Positions 16,758 through 22,205 are shown, counted from the first letter of the stretch. The stretch is DNA of 22,205 nucleotides from Campylobacterota bacterium (GCA_030595845.1 JAUVCL010000012.1:1-22205), one strand, 5' to 3'. Numbers and translations are program-made. The notes: generated from the sequence alone by a model not told the origin.

Positions 16758-16790
16758 CATCTCTCATCTCTCATCTCTCATCTCTCATCT
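16758..16790 (+). repeat. 7-bp tandem repeat (CATCTCT, 4.7 copies)
   Basis: The tract is a perfect heptanucleotide run just upstream of the murD ribosome site. A change of one unit would shift any frame that crosses it by one base and would change the spacing between mraY and murD. The rest of the gap shows no promoter or terminator that I can defend. Confidence 0.9.
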
Positions 16791-16807
16791 AAAAAACGGA
16801 GTTTTTT

Positions 16808-18016
16808 ATGAAGCCAACCCTTTTCGGATACGGACTAACAACCAAAGCCATCGCAAAAAAGCTAGGGGGAGGCTGTACTTTTTTTGACGATAATACAAAA
16901 GAAGCCTATACAGATGCGTATAACAATCAAATACTCCCTTCACATCTTTTTGATCCTGGGAAGAGTCAACTTGAAGTTACAACCCCAAGTCTAACGCCAA
17001 GTCATCCCCTCATACAAAGTGCACAACATCTTTTAAGTGAGTATGATTATTTTGATGAAGAGATGCCTTTTAGTATCTGGATATCCGGGACCAATGGAAA
17101 AACCACCACGACACAAATGCTTACACACATTTTAGAAAAAAGAGGTGCGGTAAGCGGAGGGAACATAGGAACACCTTTAGCCGAGTTAAGTACCGATGCT
17201 CCTATATGGGTACTGGAGTCCAGTTCATTTGCCCTGCATCATACCCATACAGCTTCACCCGATATTTACCTTTTGCTCCCCATCACCCCTGACCATTTGG
17301 ACTGGCATGAAACCCCCGAACAATATGAAGCAGATAAGCTAAGACCTCTACTCACGATGAAAGAAGGTGAATTGGCGCTTATACCCAAAGAGCTCAGACT
17401 TCCAAAAACAAATGCCTATGTAGTAGAGTATGACTCCAATGCCTTCGTTGCAGAGTATTTTAACCTCGATGCTACACGCTTACGCTTCAAAGCCGCATTC
17501 TTACAAGATGCCCTTTTGGCACTTGCTGTCTCTAAAGTACTGTTTGATGAGGCAGACTATGACCTCATGAATACCTTTACCCTGGATGAGCACAGACAAG
17601 AAGAAGTCTATGATGCACAGAACAGACTCTGGATCAACGATTCAAAAGCCACAAATCTGGATGCAACCATACAGGCAGTCAAAGGCTATAGTGATAAACA
17701 CATCCATCTTATCTTAGGAGGAGATGACAAAGGGGTAGATCTCACCCCTCTTTTTGAAGTAATGCAGCCTCTTATACTTACACTATATACTATAGGGGCC
17801 AACTCTGACAAACTTTTAGCCCTTTCAAATACCTATCAGATCAATGTTATAGAATCCAAAACCATAGAGGTCGCCATCAAAGAGATAGACAAACGACATA
17901 CTGCTGACAGCATAGCCCTACTCTCTCCTGCTGCAGCAAGCTTTGACCAGTTCAAATCATACAAGGACAGAGGGGGAATATTTAAAGAATTAGTAAAAGC
18001 ATTGAAAAAGTGTTAA
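16808..18016 (+). CDS. murD: UDP-N-acetylmuramoylalanine--D-glutamate ligase
   Basis: The product is a 402-aa cytoplasmic Mur ligase, somewhat shorter than the enterobacterial enzyme and with a compact N-terminal UDP-binding domain (LFGYGLTTKAI). The ATP P-loop is GTNGKTTT (94-101), followed by GGNIGTPL, ESSSFAL, PDHLDWH, NDSKATN and the C-terminal LLSPAAASFDQFKSYKDRG signature of MurD. It adds D-glutamate to UDP-MurNAc-L-Ala. GGAG lies 7 bases before the ATG. It is downstream of mraY; no cell-division gene follows, and the next feature is a tRNA gene. Confidence 0.95.
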   Translation: MKPTLFGYGLTTKAIAKKLGGGCTFFDDNTKEAYTDAYNNQILPSHLFDPGKSQLEVTTPSLTPSHPLIQSAQHLLSEYDYFDEEMPFSIWISGTNGKTTTTQMLTHILEKRGAVSGGNIGTPLAELSTDAPIWVLESSSFALHHTHTASPDIYLLLPITPDHLDWHETPEQYEADKLRPLLTMKEGELALIPKELRLPKTNAYVVEYDSNAFVAEYFNLDATRLRFKAAFLQDALLALAVSKVLFDEADYDLMNTFTLDEHRQEEVYDAQNRLWINDSKATNLDATIQAVKGYSDKHIHLILGGDDKGVDLTPLFEVMQPLILTLYTIGANSDKLLALSNTYQINVIESKTIEVAIKEIDKRHTADSIALLSPAAASFDQFKSYKDRGGIFKELVKALKKC

Positions 18017-18055
18017 GTTAGCACTTTATTTGCCTATCTTTTAAGGTTAAGCCGT

Positions 18056-18061
18056 TATACT
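18056..18061 (+). promoter_or_regulatory. Possible -10 box for tRNA-Phe
   Basis: TATACT (5/6) is 35 bases before the mature tRNA end, with TTGCCT 20 bases upstream as a poor -35. It is the best candidate in the 80-bp murD-tRNA gap. Confidence 0.3.
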
Positions 18062-18096
18062 TCTACCCACTTAAACAGACATCTTGTCTTTAAGTC

Positions 18097-18172
18097 GGCT
18101 CGATAGCTCAGTTGGTAGAGCAAAGGATTGAAAATCCTTGTGTCGGGGGTTCGATTCCCTCTCGCGCCACCA
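18097..18172 (+). tRNA. tRNA-Phe (GAA), with CCA encoded
   Basis: A full 76-base cloverleaf can be drawn: acceptor GGCTCGA with TCGCGCC, D-arm GCTC/GAGC, anticodon stem AAGGA/TCCTT with loop TTGAAAA (anticodon GAA at 18130-18132), T-arm GGGGG/CCCTC with TTCGATT, discriminator A, then CCA. The acceptor stem has a mismatch at position 4:69 (T18100 against C18165), and the T-stem has a G-T wobble (18146/18160). Both unusual pairs are settled by bases in the 3' half, the part that an integrating element replaces. The gene may work poorly; another tRNA-Phe could exist elsewhere. Confidence 0.93.
18145..18172 (+). other. Probable attachment site (attL side) of the island in the tRNA-Phe 3' end
   Basis: Tyrosine integrases of islands commonly use the T-arm and 3' end of a tRNA as the crossover site, and the integrase gene here ends 42 bp downstream of it. 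The exact core cannot be set because the second copy of this sequence is not found in the window. Confidence 0.55.
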
Positions 18173-18214
18173 TTATAACCCCCTAAAACACGGCATTTCA
18201 AGCTAATTAAACAA

Positions 18215-19300
18215 TCACCCTGCCAACACCCTGCCAATCTTTGACAAATCAGGCTTCAATCTTCCAGTATAATGTTCTCGATTCACAATATCATCCATAT
18301 GACCCAATGTATCTAATATCCAATCATTTGGTAATCCATACTGCTTAAACAGAGTATTACACGATCTTCTTACTGTTTGAAGCGTTCCAATCTTTACACC
18401 TATATTTGCACAAAGTGTTTTTAAACTTCTTGACAAAGCATCTGGTCTTTGAAAAGTTTTTCCATATTTAGAAATAAATATATATTCACCTTTTATACCT
18501 GTCTTAAGCTGTTGCGCTTTCAATGCCTTTTTAGCTTGTGGAAGCATATCTATAACTCTTTCAACTTTGGATTTAGTTGTATCGACAACACCTTCTCTGA
18601 TTCTCTCTTCAACTGTAATCGTTTCATTAACAAAATCTATATGACTCCATTTAAGAGCAATTATTTCACTTCCTCTTAATCCCGAAAAGAATGTAAGGAG
18701 AAGAACATTTTTTAACTGTCCTGTTGCAGACTTGACGAGAAGTTCCATCTCTTTTTGATTAAAGAAATCAACCTTTCCTCTTATCTTTTTGGGAGCCTTT
18801 ACAACTGTCAATGGGTTTCGTGATACAATATCATCATAAAGAGCCATTTTCATAATAAGATTCATGGTACCCCTATAATTGAGTATTGTCTTAGGAGCAT
18901 ATCCACAACTATTTTGCCATTTCAATATATGGCTTGCTTTAATATCTGATATTCTCATACTTCCAAAAGTTTCACACAATTTTTTAAATTGCTGTTCAAC
19001 TTCTTTTTGTGAAAACTCATTTCTATTTCCCTTGGATATATCAAGTATATACTCTCCATATTCGGAAAAGGTCATAGCACCATTGGTAGTCGTACCAAAC
19101 TTTGCTTCATGTAATTTAAAGAACTCATCTTCTATATGGTTTTCATACCATTGTAGCAGTCTTTTATCTGCCTTCTTTCCCGTAGTAAGTCTATGTCTCT
19201 TACCATTCATATTTCCATCGAGCATGATAATACCATACTCATTTATTCTAACTTTCGCCAACTTCCGTTTCCTTTCATTGGCTATTGACATACGACTCAT
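18215..19300 (-). CDS. Tyrosine recombinase / integrase
   Basis: The product is a 361-aa protein. The N-terminal part (1-75) is an arm-binding-like region, a SAM-like core-binding domain covers about 75-170, and the catalytic domain about 178-361. Catalytic residues seen are Arg209 (FFSGLRGSE), Lys243 or 245, Arg311, His334 (TLGH) and the nucleophile Tyr344 (REHYTG). The usual first His of the H-x-x-R box is Gln308 (LQTVRRS), an uncommon variant. A good ribosome site (AAAGGTGAT) precedes the ATG, which overlaps the upstream stop as TAATG. The gene faces the tRNA-Phe 3' end, its presumed target. The last codons include an 11-bp tandem duplication. Confidence 0.92.
   Translation of the reverse strand: MSRMSIANERKRKLAKVRINEYGIIMLDGNMNGKRHRLTTGKKADKRLLQWYENHIEDEFFKLHEAKFGTTTNGAMTFSEYGEYILDISKGNRNEFSQKEVEQQFKKLCETFGSMRISDIKASHILKWQNSCGYAPKTILNYRGTMNLIMKMALYDDIVSRNPLTVVKAPKKIRGKVDFFNQKEMELLVKSATGQLKNVLLLTFFSGLRGSEIIALKWSHIDFVNETITVEERIREGVVDTTKSKVERVIDMLPQAKKALKAQQLKTGIKGEYIFISKYGKTFQRPDALSRSLKTLCANIGVKIGTLQTVRRSCNTLFKQYGLPNDWILDTLGHMDDIVNREHYTGRLKPDLSKIGRVLAG
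18216..18237. repeat. 11-bp tandem repeat at the integrase 3' end
   Basis: CACCCTGCCAA occurs twice in direct succession, covering the last codons of the integrase, 44 bp from the tRNA. It could be a pair of integrase arm-binding sites or a chance duplication. Confidence 0.85.
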
Positions 19301-19533
19301 TATATCACCTTTCTTTTTACAAAGTGGATTACAGATATATGAATATACCAGTGGTTTCCTCTTTTTGTAAATTCATCAGGACCAAGATTGTTATAACACC
19401 ATTTTCTAAGTCCATCAATCGTTTGATAACCACACTCGTAGGCATACTCTTTTGTAAGAGGTAGCCAAGTTGGTAATGCATTATGTATTTGTAAAATTTC
19501 ATCAAGCTTTACTTTAATTTCATCAATTACCAT
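19300..19533 (-). CDS. Excisionase-like small DNA-binding protein
   Basis: The product is a 77-aa protein. The part LPLTKEYAYECGYQTIDGLRKWCYNN (20-45), then K-R-G-N-H-W-Y-I-H-I-S and a basic end (FVKRKVI), matches the winged-helix shape of excisionases and AlpA/MerR-like regulators: helix, turn, recognition helix, and a two-strand wing. It would direct the integrase toward excision or regulate it. A strong GGGAGG lies 7 bases before the ATG. Its stop overlaps the integrase start (TAATG), a classic xis-int pairing. The family is inferred from pattern only. Confidence 0.65.
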   Translation of the reverse strand: MVIDEIKVKLDEILQIHNALPTWLPLTKEYAYECGYQTIDGLRKWCYNNLGPDEFTKRGNHWYIHISVIHFVKRKVI

Positions 19534-19715
19534 CTATCAACCTCCCAAAAACATAAGATAAGATCTGAGTCAATATCGAGGCAATCTTTTTTTGATTGAA
19601 AATAAGCTTCTTCTCTTGCTTGAAAAAATTCATAATATAATTCATCCAAATAATCATGGTAAGCTTGTTCATCATAGGAATTATAATACTCATCCATATT
19701 TTGATAATCACTCAT
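19527..19715 (-). CDS. Very acidic, tyrosine-rich 62-aa protein
   Basis: The product is not recognised as a family. The 62 residues contain 17 Asp/Glu against 4 Arg/Lys, and 9 Tyr, in a helical pattern (MSDYQNMDEYYNSYDEQ start, D-R-W end). A GGGAGG ribosome site sits 6 bases before the ATG, which overlaps the upstream stop (ATGA); its own end overlaps the excisionase start by 7 bp. A frame shifted by one base covers almost the same span (19523-19711) but has no such ribosome site. The charge pattern resembles DNA-mimic proteins such as ArdA or phage antirestriction proteins, which fits its neighbour; this is speculation. Confidence 0.7.
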   Translation of the reverse strand: MSDYQNMDEYYNSYDEQAYHDYLDELYYEFFQAREEAYFQSKKDCLDIDSDLILCFWEVDRW

Positions 19716-20167
19716 ATCAAACCTCCCGAATACATAAATTGTTCATTTGTAAATTTATCTTTAAAAAACATATAAGAAGTTGTACAAAATATTTTATAAT
19801 TATCAGCAAAAAATATACCCACAAGAGAACATTCACCCTCTTTGACACCTTTTTTAAAATATATATTATTAGCTCTTACAGTAAAAGTAGTTTTTATAAT
19901 TTTATCATCTAAATATTCATGATTTAGATTATTATCTTTTAAAAATTCTTCAATTCTAAGATGCTTTTTTTTCTCATCGAGAGATTGCATATAGTGCATA
20001 AAAAAGAATGTATATCTACCTATAAATTCATTTACATTCTGATACATATACCTATCATATAAAAGTACACTAACTATATAATTTGTATCTCCAAAGTTAA
20101 AAGGTTTCACTTTATCTGTGATACGATATCCTAATGGATTTTCATTTTTTCTCTTAGTAATAGTCAT
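19712..20167 (-). CDS. Unrecognised 151-aa island protein
   Basis: I recognise no family. The protein begins basic (MTITKRKNENPLGYRITDK), followed by a beta-like region rich in aromatic residues (YIVSVLLYDRYMYQNVNEFIG), a Lys/Glu helix (SLDEKKKHLRIEEFLKDNN), and a second beta-like part with FTVRANNIYF and CSLVGIFFADNYKIFC. There is no signal peptide or membrane helix. A GGGAGG precedes the ATG. Start and stop both overlap the neighbouring genes, so it is translated in step with them and belongs to the same operon as ardA. Confidence 0.75.
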   Translation of the reverse strand: MTITKRKNENPLGYRITDKVKPFNFGDTNYIVSVLLYDRYMYQNVNEFIGRYTFFFMHYMQSLDEKKKHLRIEEFLKDNNLNHEYLDDKIIKTTFTVRANNIYFKKGVKEGECSLVGIFFADNYKIFCTTSYMFFKDKFTNEQFMYSGGLI

Positions 20168-20442
20168 TATGCTACCTCCCCAAGAAGATTTTCATAAGTT
20201 ATATTCACAGCCATATCTATATGACATCTATTATCTATTAGTTTTTGAACCGATTCATAACAATATCCTGCCATATCGACATCAATATACTCATCTGCAC
20301 TCTCAACAGTTATTTCAAATACATTTCCATTAAATCGATAATAGGCATTATATAAAATATCTTTATTAATCATATCTCTACCAAGAGTTAAAAATCTTAT
20401 GACACATTGAACTATATTATTATCCAATATACTCAAAGACAT
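20167..20442 (-). CDS. Unrecognised acidic 91-aa island protein
   Basis: The start at 20442 (MSLSILDNNIVQ) is chosen because AAGGA stands 4 bases upstream; the frame is open 10 codons further (to 20472) but without a ribosome site. The start lies 23 bp inside the end of ardA. The protein is acidic, with FEITVESADEYIDVDMAGYCYESVQ in its middle. No family is recognised and no membrane segment is seen. Coupling to ardA suggests a related role in protecting the incoming element. Confidence 0.7.
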   Translation of the reverse strand: MSLSILDNNIVQCVIRFLTLGRDMINKDILYNAYYRFNGNVFEITVESADEYIDVDMAGYCYESVQKLIDNRCHIDMAVNITYENLLGEVA

Positions 20443-20965
20443 CAGATCCTTCAACATAATATGACCCATCAAGTTCTAAATCTCTACCAATAGATGCATA
20501 ACAGATATTTGAAGCTATGAGAGGATCTAAGTTATCAAGATTGATAAAATTTTCTACATACTCTTCAGCTATATCTTCCATACTACTATTCTCATAAATA
20601 ATCACATCATCCAGTAAGGATTTATCAATTATTTCTTCAATGTTTTCTACAAAAGAATTATCAAAAAGAAATTTGACAGCTTTCATTTGATGTTCCTCAA
20701 TATTCTCTTCAATGAGAATAATTCTATCATTTAGGTCAATTATCGAATCGTATTCACCTATTTCCCATAAGGCTATGCCATCCCATTCCGCATCAGTAAT
20801 GAAAATTTCTTGATGATTTTTTGATTGACATAACGATTCACCTTTTTTAAGAACTCTAGCTATACAAGATTGAATCTCTTCTTTTTCTATACCAAGTTCT
20901 ATCCATTCAAAATGTAGAACACCCTCTGCATAAGCTGATAAGCTTGTGATTGCAATTTTAAGCAT
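20420..20965 (-). CDS. ardA: ArdA-family antirestriction protein
   Basis: The product is a 181-aa, strongly acidic protein with the three-part ArdA layout. The N-terminal domain opens ITSLSAYAEGVLHFEWIELG and continues to FITDAEWDG. The middle domain has LWEIGEYDSIIDLND, and the C-terminal domain has SSMEDIAEEYVENF and ASIGRDLELDGSYYV. ArdA mimics B-form DNA and blocks type I restriction enzymes, protecting an entering mobile element. AGGAG lies 6 bases before the ATG. It is the first gene of the island run ardA, two unknowns, acidic 62-aa, excisionase-like and integrase, all overlapping or nearly so. Confidence 0.88.
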   Translation of the reverse strand: MLKIAITSLSAYAEGVLHFEWIELGIEKEEIQSCIARVLKKGESLCQSKNHQEIFITDAEWDGIALWEIGEYDSIIDLNDRIILIEENIEEHQMKAVKFLFDNSFVENIEEIIDKSLLDDVIIYENSSMEDIAEEYVENFINLDNLDPLIASNICYASIGRDLELDGSYYVEGSDVFEYIG

Positions 20966-20973
20966 GTTTTTCT

Positions 20974-20999
20974 CCTATGTGATTAAATTTATACATAGG
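20974..20999 (-). promoter_or_regulatory. 7-bp inverted repeat at the ardA promoter / ribosome site
   Basis: CCTATGT and ACATAGG are perfect inverted repeats separated by 12 bases, and they enclose a TATAAA that is a fair -10 box for ardA. One arm overlaps the AGGAG ribosome site. It could be an operator, or a hairpin hiding the ribosome site if transcription begins further up. Confidence 0.45.
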
Positions 21000-21151
21000 G
21001 GTTATATGGTCCAGTACTCTAAAAGTCGTTTTCAAATTATCTTTTTGAGACAGTTTTTGAACATTTTTTAAAAAAGTAGCACTTCATAGCTCAAAAATGC
21101 CTAACAAAATCAAAGACTTAATCATCGTTTATAACAAGATTTTTTTAGCTC

Positions 21152-21179
21152 TTGACAAGAAACCTGATACATGTATAAT
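21152..21179 (+). promoter_or_regulatory. Perfect-consensus sigma70 promoter pointing into non-coding DNA
   Basis: TTGACA (6/6) and TATAAT (6/6) are separated by 16 bases. This is the best promoter match in the window and it reads away from ardA. No clear protein gene follows within 800 bp on this strand, so its product may be a small RNA. Confidence 0.75.
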
Positions 21180-21259
21180 GTTCCAATAAGAACTTCTATT
21201 TATCACTTAATAAATTATGTTTCTACTTCTTTTTTTAAATCTTCAAAATATTACTTCAA

Positions 21260-21309
21260 AGATAAGCTATTTGAACACTTTCCAAATAGTTAAACTATCC
21301 AGCTTATCT
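21260..21309 (+). repeat. Nested inverted repeat, candidate RNA fold
   Basis: AGATAAGCT (21260-21268) pairs perfectly with AGCTTATCT (21301-21309). Inside, CTATTTG (21267-21273) pairs with CAAATAG (21283-21289), sharing two bases with the outer stem. It lies about 80 bases downstream of the perfect promoter, so the transcript would fold here. Confidence 0.6.
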
Positions 21310-21504
21310 ATCCAAATAAATTATCTCAACTCATTTAGTTTTTATATGATTATAAATTTTAACAAATTTACTTCTATTGATCTTAGCTGTTAATGAATAG
21401 CTCTATCATTTGTGCTTTTGGGTTGAATTTGTTATTGTGGGATTTTGATTATACAGGATCGTATAGGGCAAGATTTGGAAAGGAGAGGAAGGGAAAGCAG
21501 AAGA

Positions 21505-21939
21505 TTATAATTTAATAAACATCCACTCTTTTTTTGGTAAAACTTGGAATCCCATGTCTTTATAAACAGATTGAAGCCTGTCGTTATCAGGCAGTAAGAC
21601 TAAATATCTAAGCCCGACCTGCTCCTGTATCTCCGTTGCTATTTCTATGGCAAATTCAATCAAATAGGTTGATGTTTTACTATTATCCAATTTTTCCAAT
21701 GGTACGCCCCGGTAAGGCTCACTGACAAAAATATAATCTACTTGAAGAGATGGGAAGGTATCTATGGAACTAACAGAGAGTGCGATGAATCCAAAAGTTT
21801 CATTTCCATCTCTTAGAAGATATATCACAGTTCCATTTTTCTGAACTCTTTTACAAATATCTTCTATGAAAAGTTTTTCTCTTTGTGCATTGTCTAAATT
21901 AGTTGAAAGTTTTAAGTTAGATAAGATATCAATAGACAA
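21505..21939 (-). CDS. GNAT-family acetyltransferase, toxin-like; start uncertain
   Basis: The product is 144 aa from a TTG start. The N-terminal strand region contains VIYLLRDGNETFGFIALSVSSID, then VDYIFVSEPYRG (the acetyl-CoA-binding loop region, here Y-R-G-V-P), SKTSTYLIEFAIEIATE, and GLRYLVLLPDNDRLQSVYKDMGF, the usual end of GNAT folds. This resembles GNAT toxins that acetylate aminoacyl-tRNA, although other substrates are possible. There is no ribosome site at the TTG. The frame continues upstream in sensible protein-like sequence (SELKKYNASNANYR) to a TAG at 21982-21984, so the true start may have been lost or may be unusual. The 48-aa gene upstream could be its antitoxin. Confidence 0.7.
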   Translation of the reverse strand: MSIDILSNLKLSTNLDNAQREKLFIEDICKRVQKNGTVIYLLRDGNETFGFIALSVSSIDTFPSLQVDYIFVSEPYRGVPLEKLDNSKTSTYLIEFAIEIATEIQEQVGLRYLVLLPDNDRLQSVYKDMGFQVLPKKEWMFIKL

Positions 21940-21986
21940 ACGATAGTTAGCATTTGAAGCATTATACTTTTTGAGTTCTGACTATG

Positions 21987-22133
21987 TTAAACGATCTTAT
22001 ATTTTCTTGAAGTTGCTCTTTTTATAAGCTTATGATTCACAGAAGCATTTTCAAGAATCTTTTTCTCATCCTTTGTTAATCTTACTGGTGGTGCTACATA
22101 AACAACTTGTTTATCTTTAATGATTAAAGCCAT
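21987..22133 (-). CDS. 48-aa protein, possible antitoxin of the GNAT gene
   Basis: The ATG has an excellent AAAGGAG site 8 bases upstream. The protein starts MALIIKDKQVVYVAPPVRLT, then K-D-E-K-K-I-L-E-N-A, and has a basic tail (LIKRATSRKYKIV). The R-L-T-x-D-E-K-x-I-L-E-x-A part resembles the opening of DUF1778/ribbon-helix-helix antitoxins, which are usually about 90 residues, so this may be a short or truncated version. It lies 47 bp before the GNAT gene on the same strand with its own promoter. The family is not certain. Confidence 0.65.
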   Translation of the reverse strand: MALIIKDKQVVYVAPPVRLTKDEKKILENASVNHKLIKRATSRKYKIV

Positions 22134-22150
22134 ATCAATACTCCTTTATT

Positions 22151-22172
22151 GTAATATTACTGTATTATAGCA
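22151..22172 (-). promoter_or_regulatory. Extended -10 promoter with palindromic operator candidate
   Basis: On the minus strand TGC-TATAAT (22164-22172) is an extended -10 element. Directly downstream, at the expected transcription start, is the perfect palindrome GTAATATTAC (22151-22160). Such placement is typical of self-repressed toxin-antitoxin operons. The remaining bases to the window end show no gene. Confidence 0.55.
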
Positions 22173-22205
22173 AAATTATTATTATCTTGATAGAAGTTTG
22201 CTATG

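Larger units (their letters stand above)
20966..21504. other. 539-bp AT-rich non-coding region between ardA and the GNAT gene
   Basis: No credible gene lies here. It holds the ardA control dyad, a T6A6 palindrome (21064-21075), a perfect plus-strand promoter, a nested inverted repeat, and a small dyad TATAC-N6-GTATA (21450-21465). A 58-codon frame on the plus strand (21217-21393, MFLLLFLNLQN...) lies downstream of the promoter but has no ribosome site. Confidence 0.7.
18173..22205. mobile_element. Integrative genomic island at tRNA-Phe (right end outside window)
   Basis: The segment begins at the tRNA 3' end with an integrase, then an excisionase-like gene, small unknown genes, ardA and a toxin-antitoxin-like pair, all on the minus strand. 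The DNA is visibly more AT-rich than the left part, and several genes use a stronger GGGAGG ribosome site than their chromosomal neighbours. No relaxase, replication or phage structural genes are seen, so the element type (conjugative, mobilisable or phage remnant) remains open; ArdA favours a conjugation-linked element. The distal boundary is not in the window. Confidence 0.75.

Noticed and set aside
18055..18237. 60-aa minus-strand frame over the tRNA (GARGNRTPDTRIFNPLL...)
   Set aside because: It is the antisense of tRNA-Phe, a well-known false protein annotation.
18879..19370. 163-aa plus-strand frame
   Set aside because: It is antisense to the integrase, which has all its motifs.
19523..19711. 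Alternative 62-aa frame, Ile/Met/Lys-rich
   Set aside because: It overlaps the acidic frame shifted by one base and lacks the GGGAGG site, and its composition is that of an out-of-frame reading.
21217..21393. 58-codon plus-strand frame behind the perfect promoter
   Set aside because: No ribosome site, and the composition is that of AT-rich random sequence; kept only as a remark.
18173..22205. Second copy of the tRNA-Phe 3' end as attR
   Set aside because: I looked for TTCGATTCC and GCGCCACCA in the rest of the window and saw none; the far end must lie outside.
1..22205. CRISPR array or rRNA genes
   Set aside because: No regularly spaced 23-40-bp repeats and no rRNA-like sequence were seen.

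Overview
The window looks like a chromosomal segment of a Campylobacterota (Epsilonproteobacteria) bacterium, most likely of the Sulfurovum/Sulfurimonas kind. The reasons are low GC, small two-component proteins, abundant periplasmic monoheme cytochromes, and the neighbourhood fabG / gpmI / mraY / murD, which I recall as conserved in Campylobacter relatives. The assignment is from protein character and gene order only; no search was run.

Left part (1-12000, all minus strand). At the left edge is the N-terminus of a TonB-dependent receptor that carries a CxxxM motif like that of OprC/NosA copper receptors, preceded by its own tonB. Next comes a DUF2202 ferritin-like lipoprotein, then a 164-bp segment with near-perfect terminal inverted repeats (a MITE-like candidate). 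A tightly packed run follows, in transcription order: monoheme cytochrome c, OmpR-type regulator, sensor kinase, second monoheme cytochrome c, hairpin, TolC-type outer-membrane protein, periplasmic adaptor, RND pump. Upstream lies a second regulator-kinase pair, apparently paralogous, whose kinase has almost no periplasmic domain. The layout suggests cytochrome-linked sensing that controls a tripartite efflux pump.

Middle (12000-18100). A small multi-drug-export-like membrane protein (+) converges on fabG (-). A TerB-like small protein and gpmI follow on the minus strand. Divergent from gpmI are the peptidoglycan genes mraY and murD (+). The mraY-murD gap contains two different 7-bp tandem repeats.

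Right part (18097-22205) is an accessory island inserted at a tRNA-Phe gene. A tyrosine integrase lies 42 bp beyond the tRNA 3' end and is transcribed toward it. Upstream of it, on the same strand and with overlapping starts and stops, are an excisionase-like protein, a very acidic Tyr-rich 62-aa protein, two unrecognised proteins and ArdA (antirestriction). Behind ardA is a 539-bp AT-rich non-coding stretch that holds a perfect-consensus sigma70 promoter (TTGACA-N16-TATAAT) pointing away from ardA, and a nested inverted repeat. The window ends with a GNAT-toxin-like gene preceded by a 48-aa gene with its own promoter and palindromic operator candidate. The far attachment site is not in the window. 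The tRNA-Phe has a U4:C69 mismatch in its acceptor stem, on the side the island would supply.
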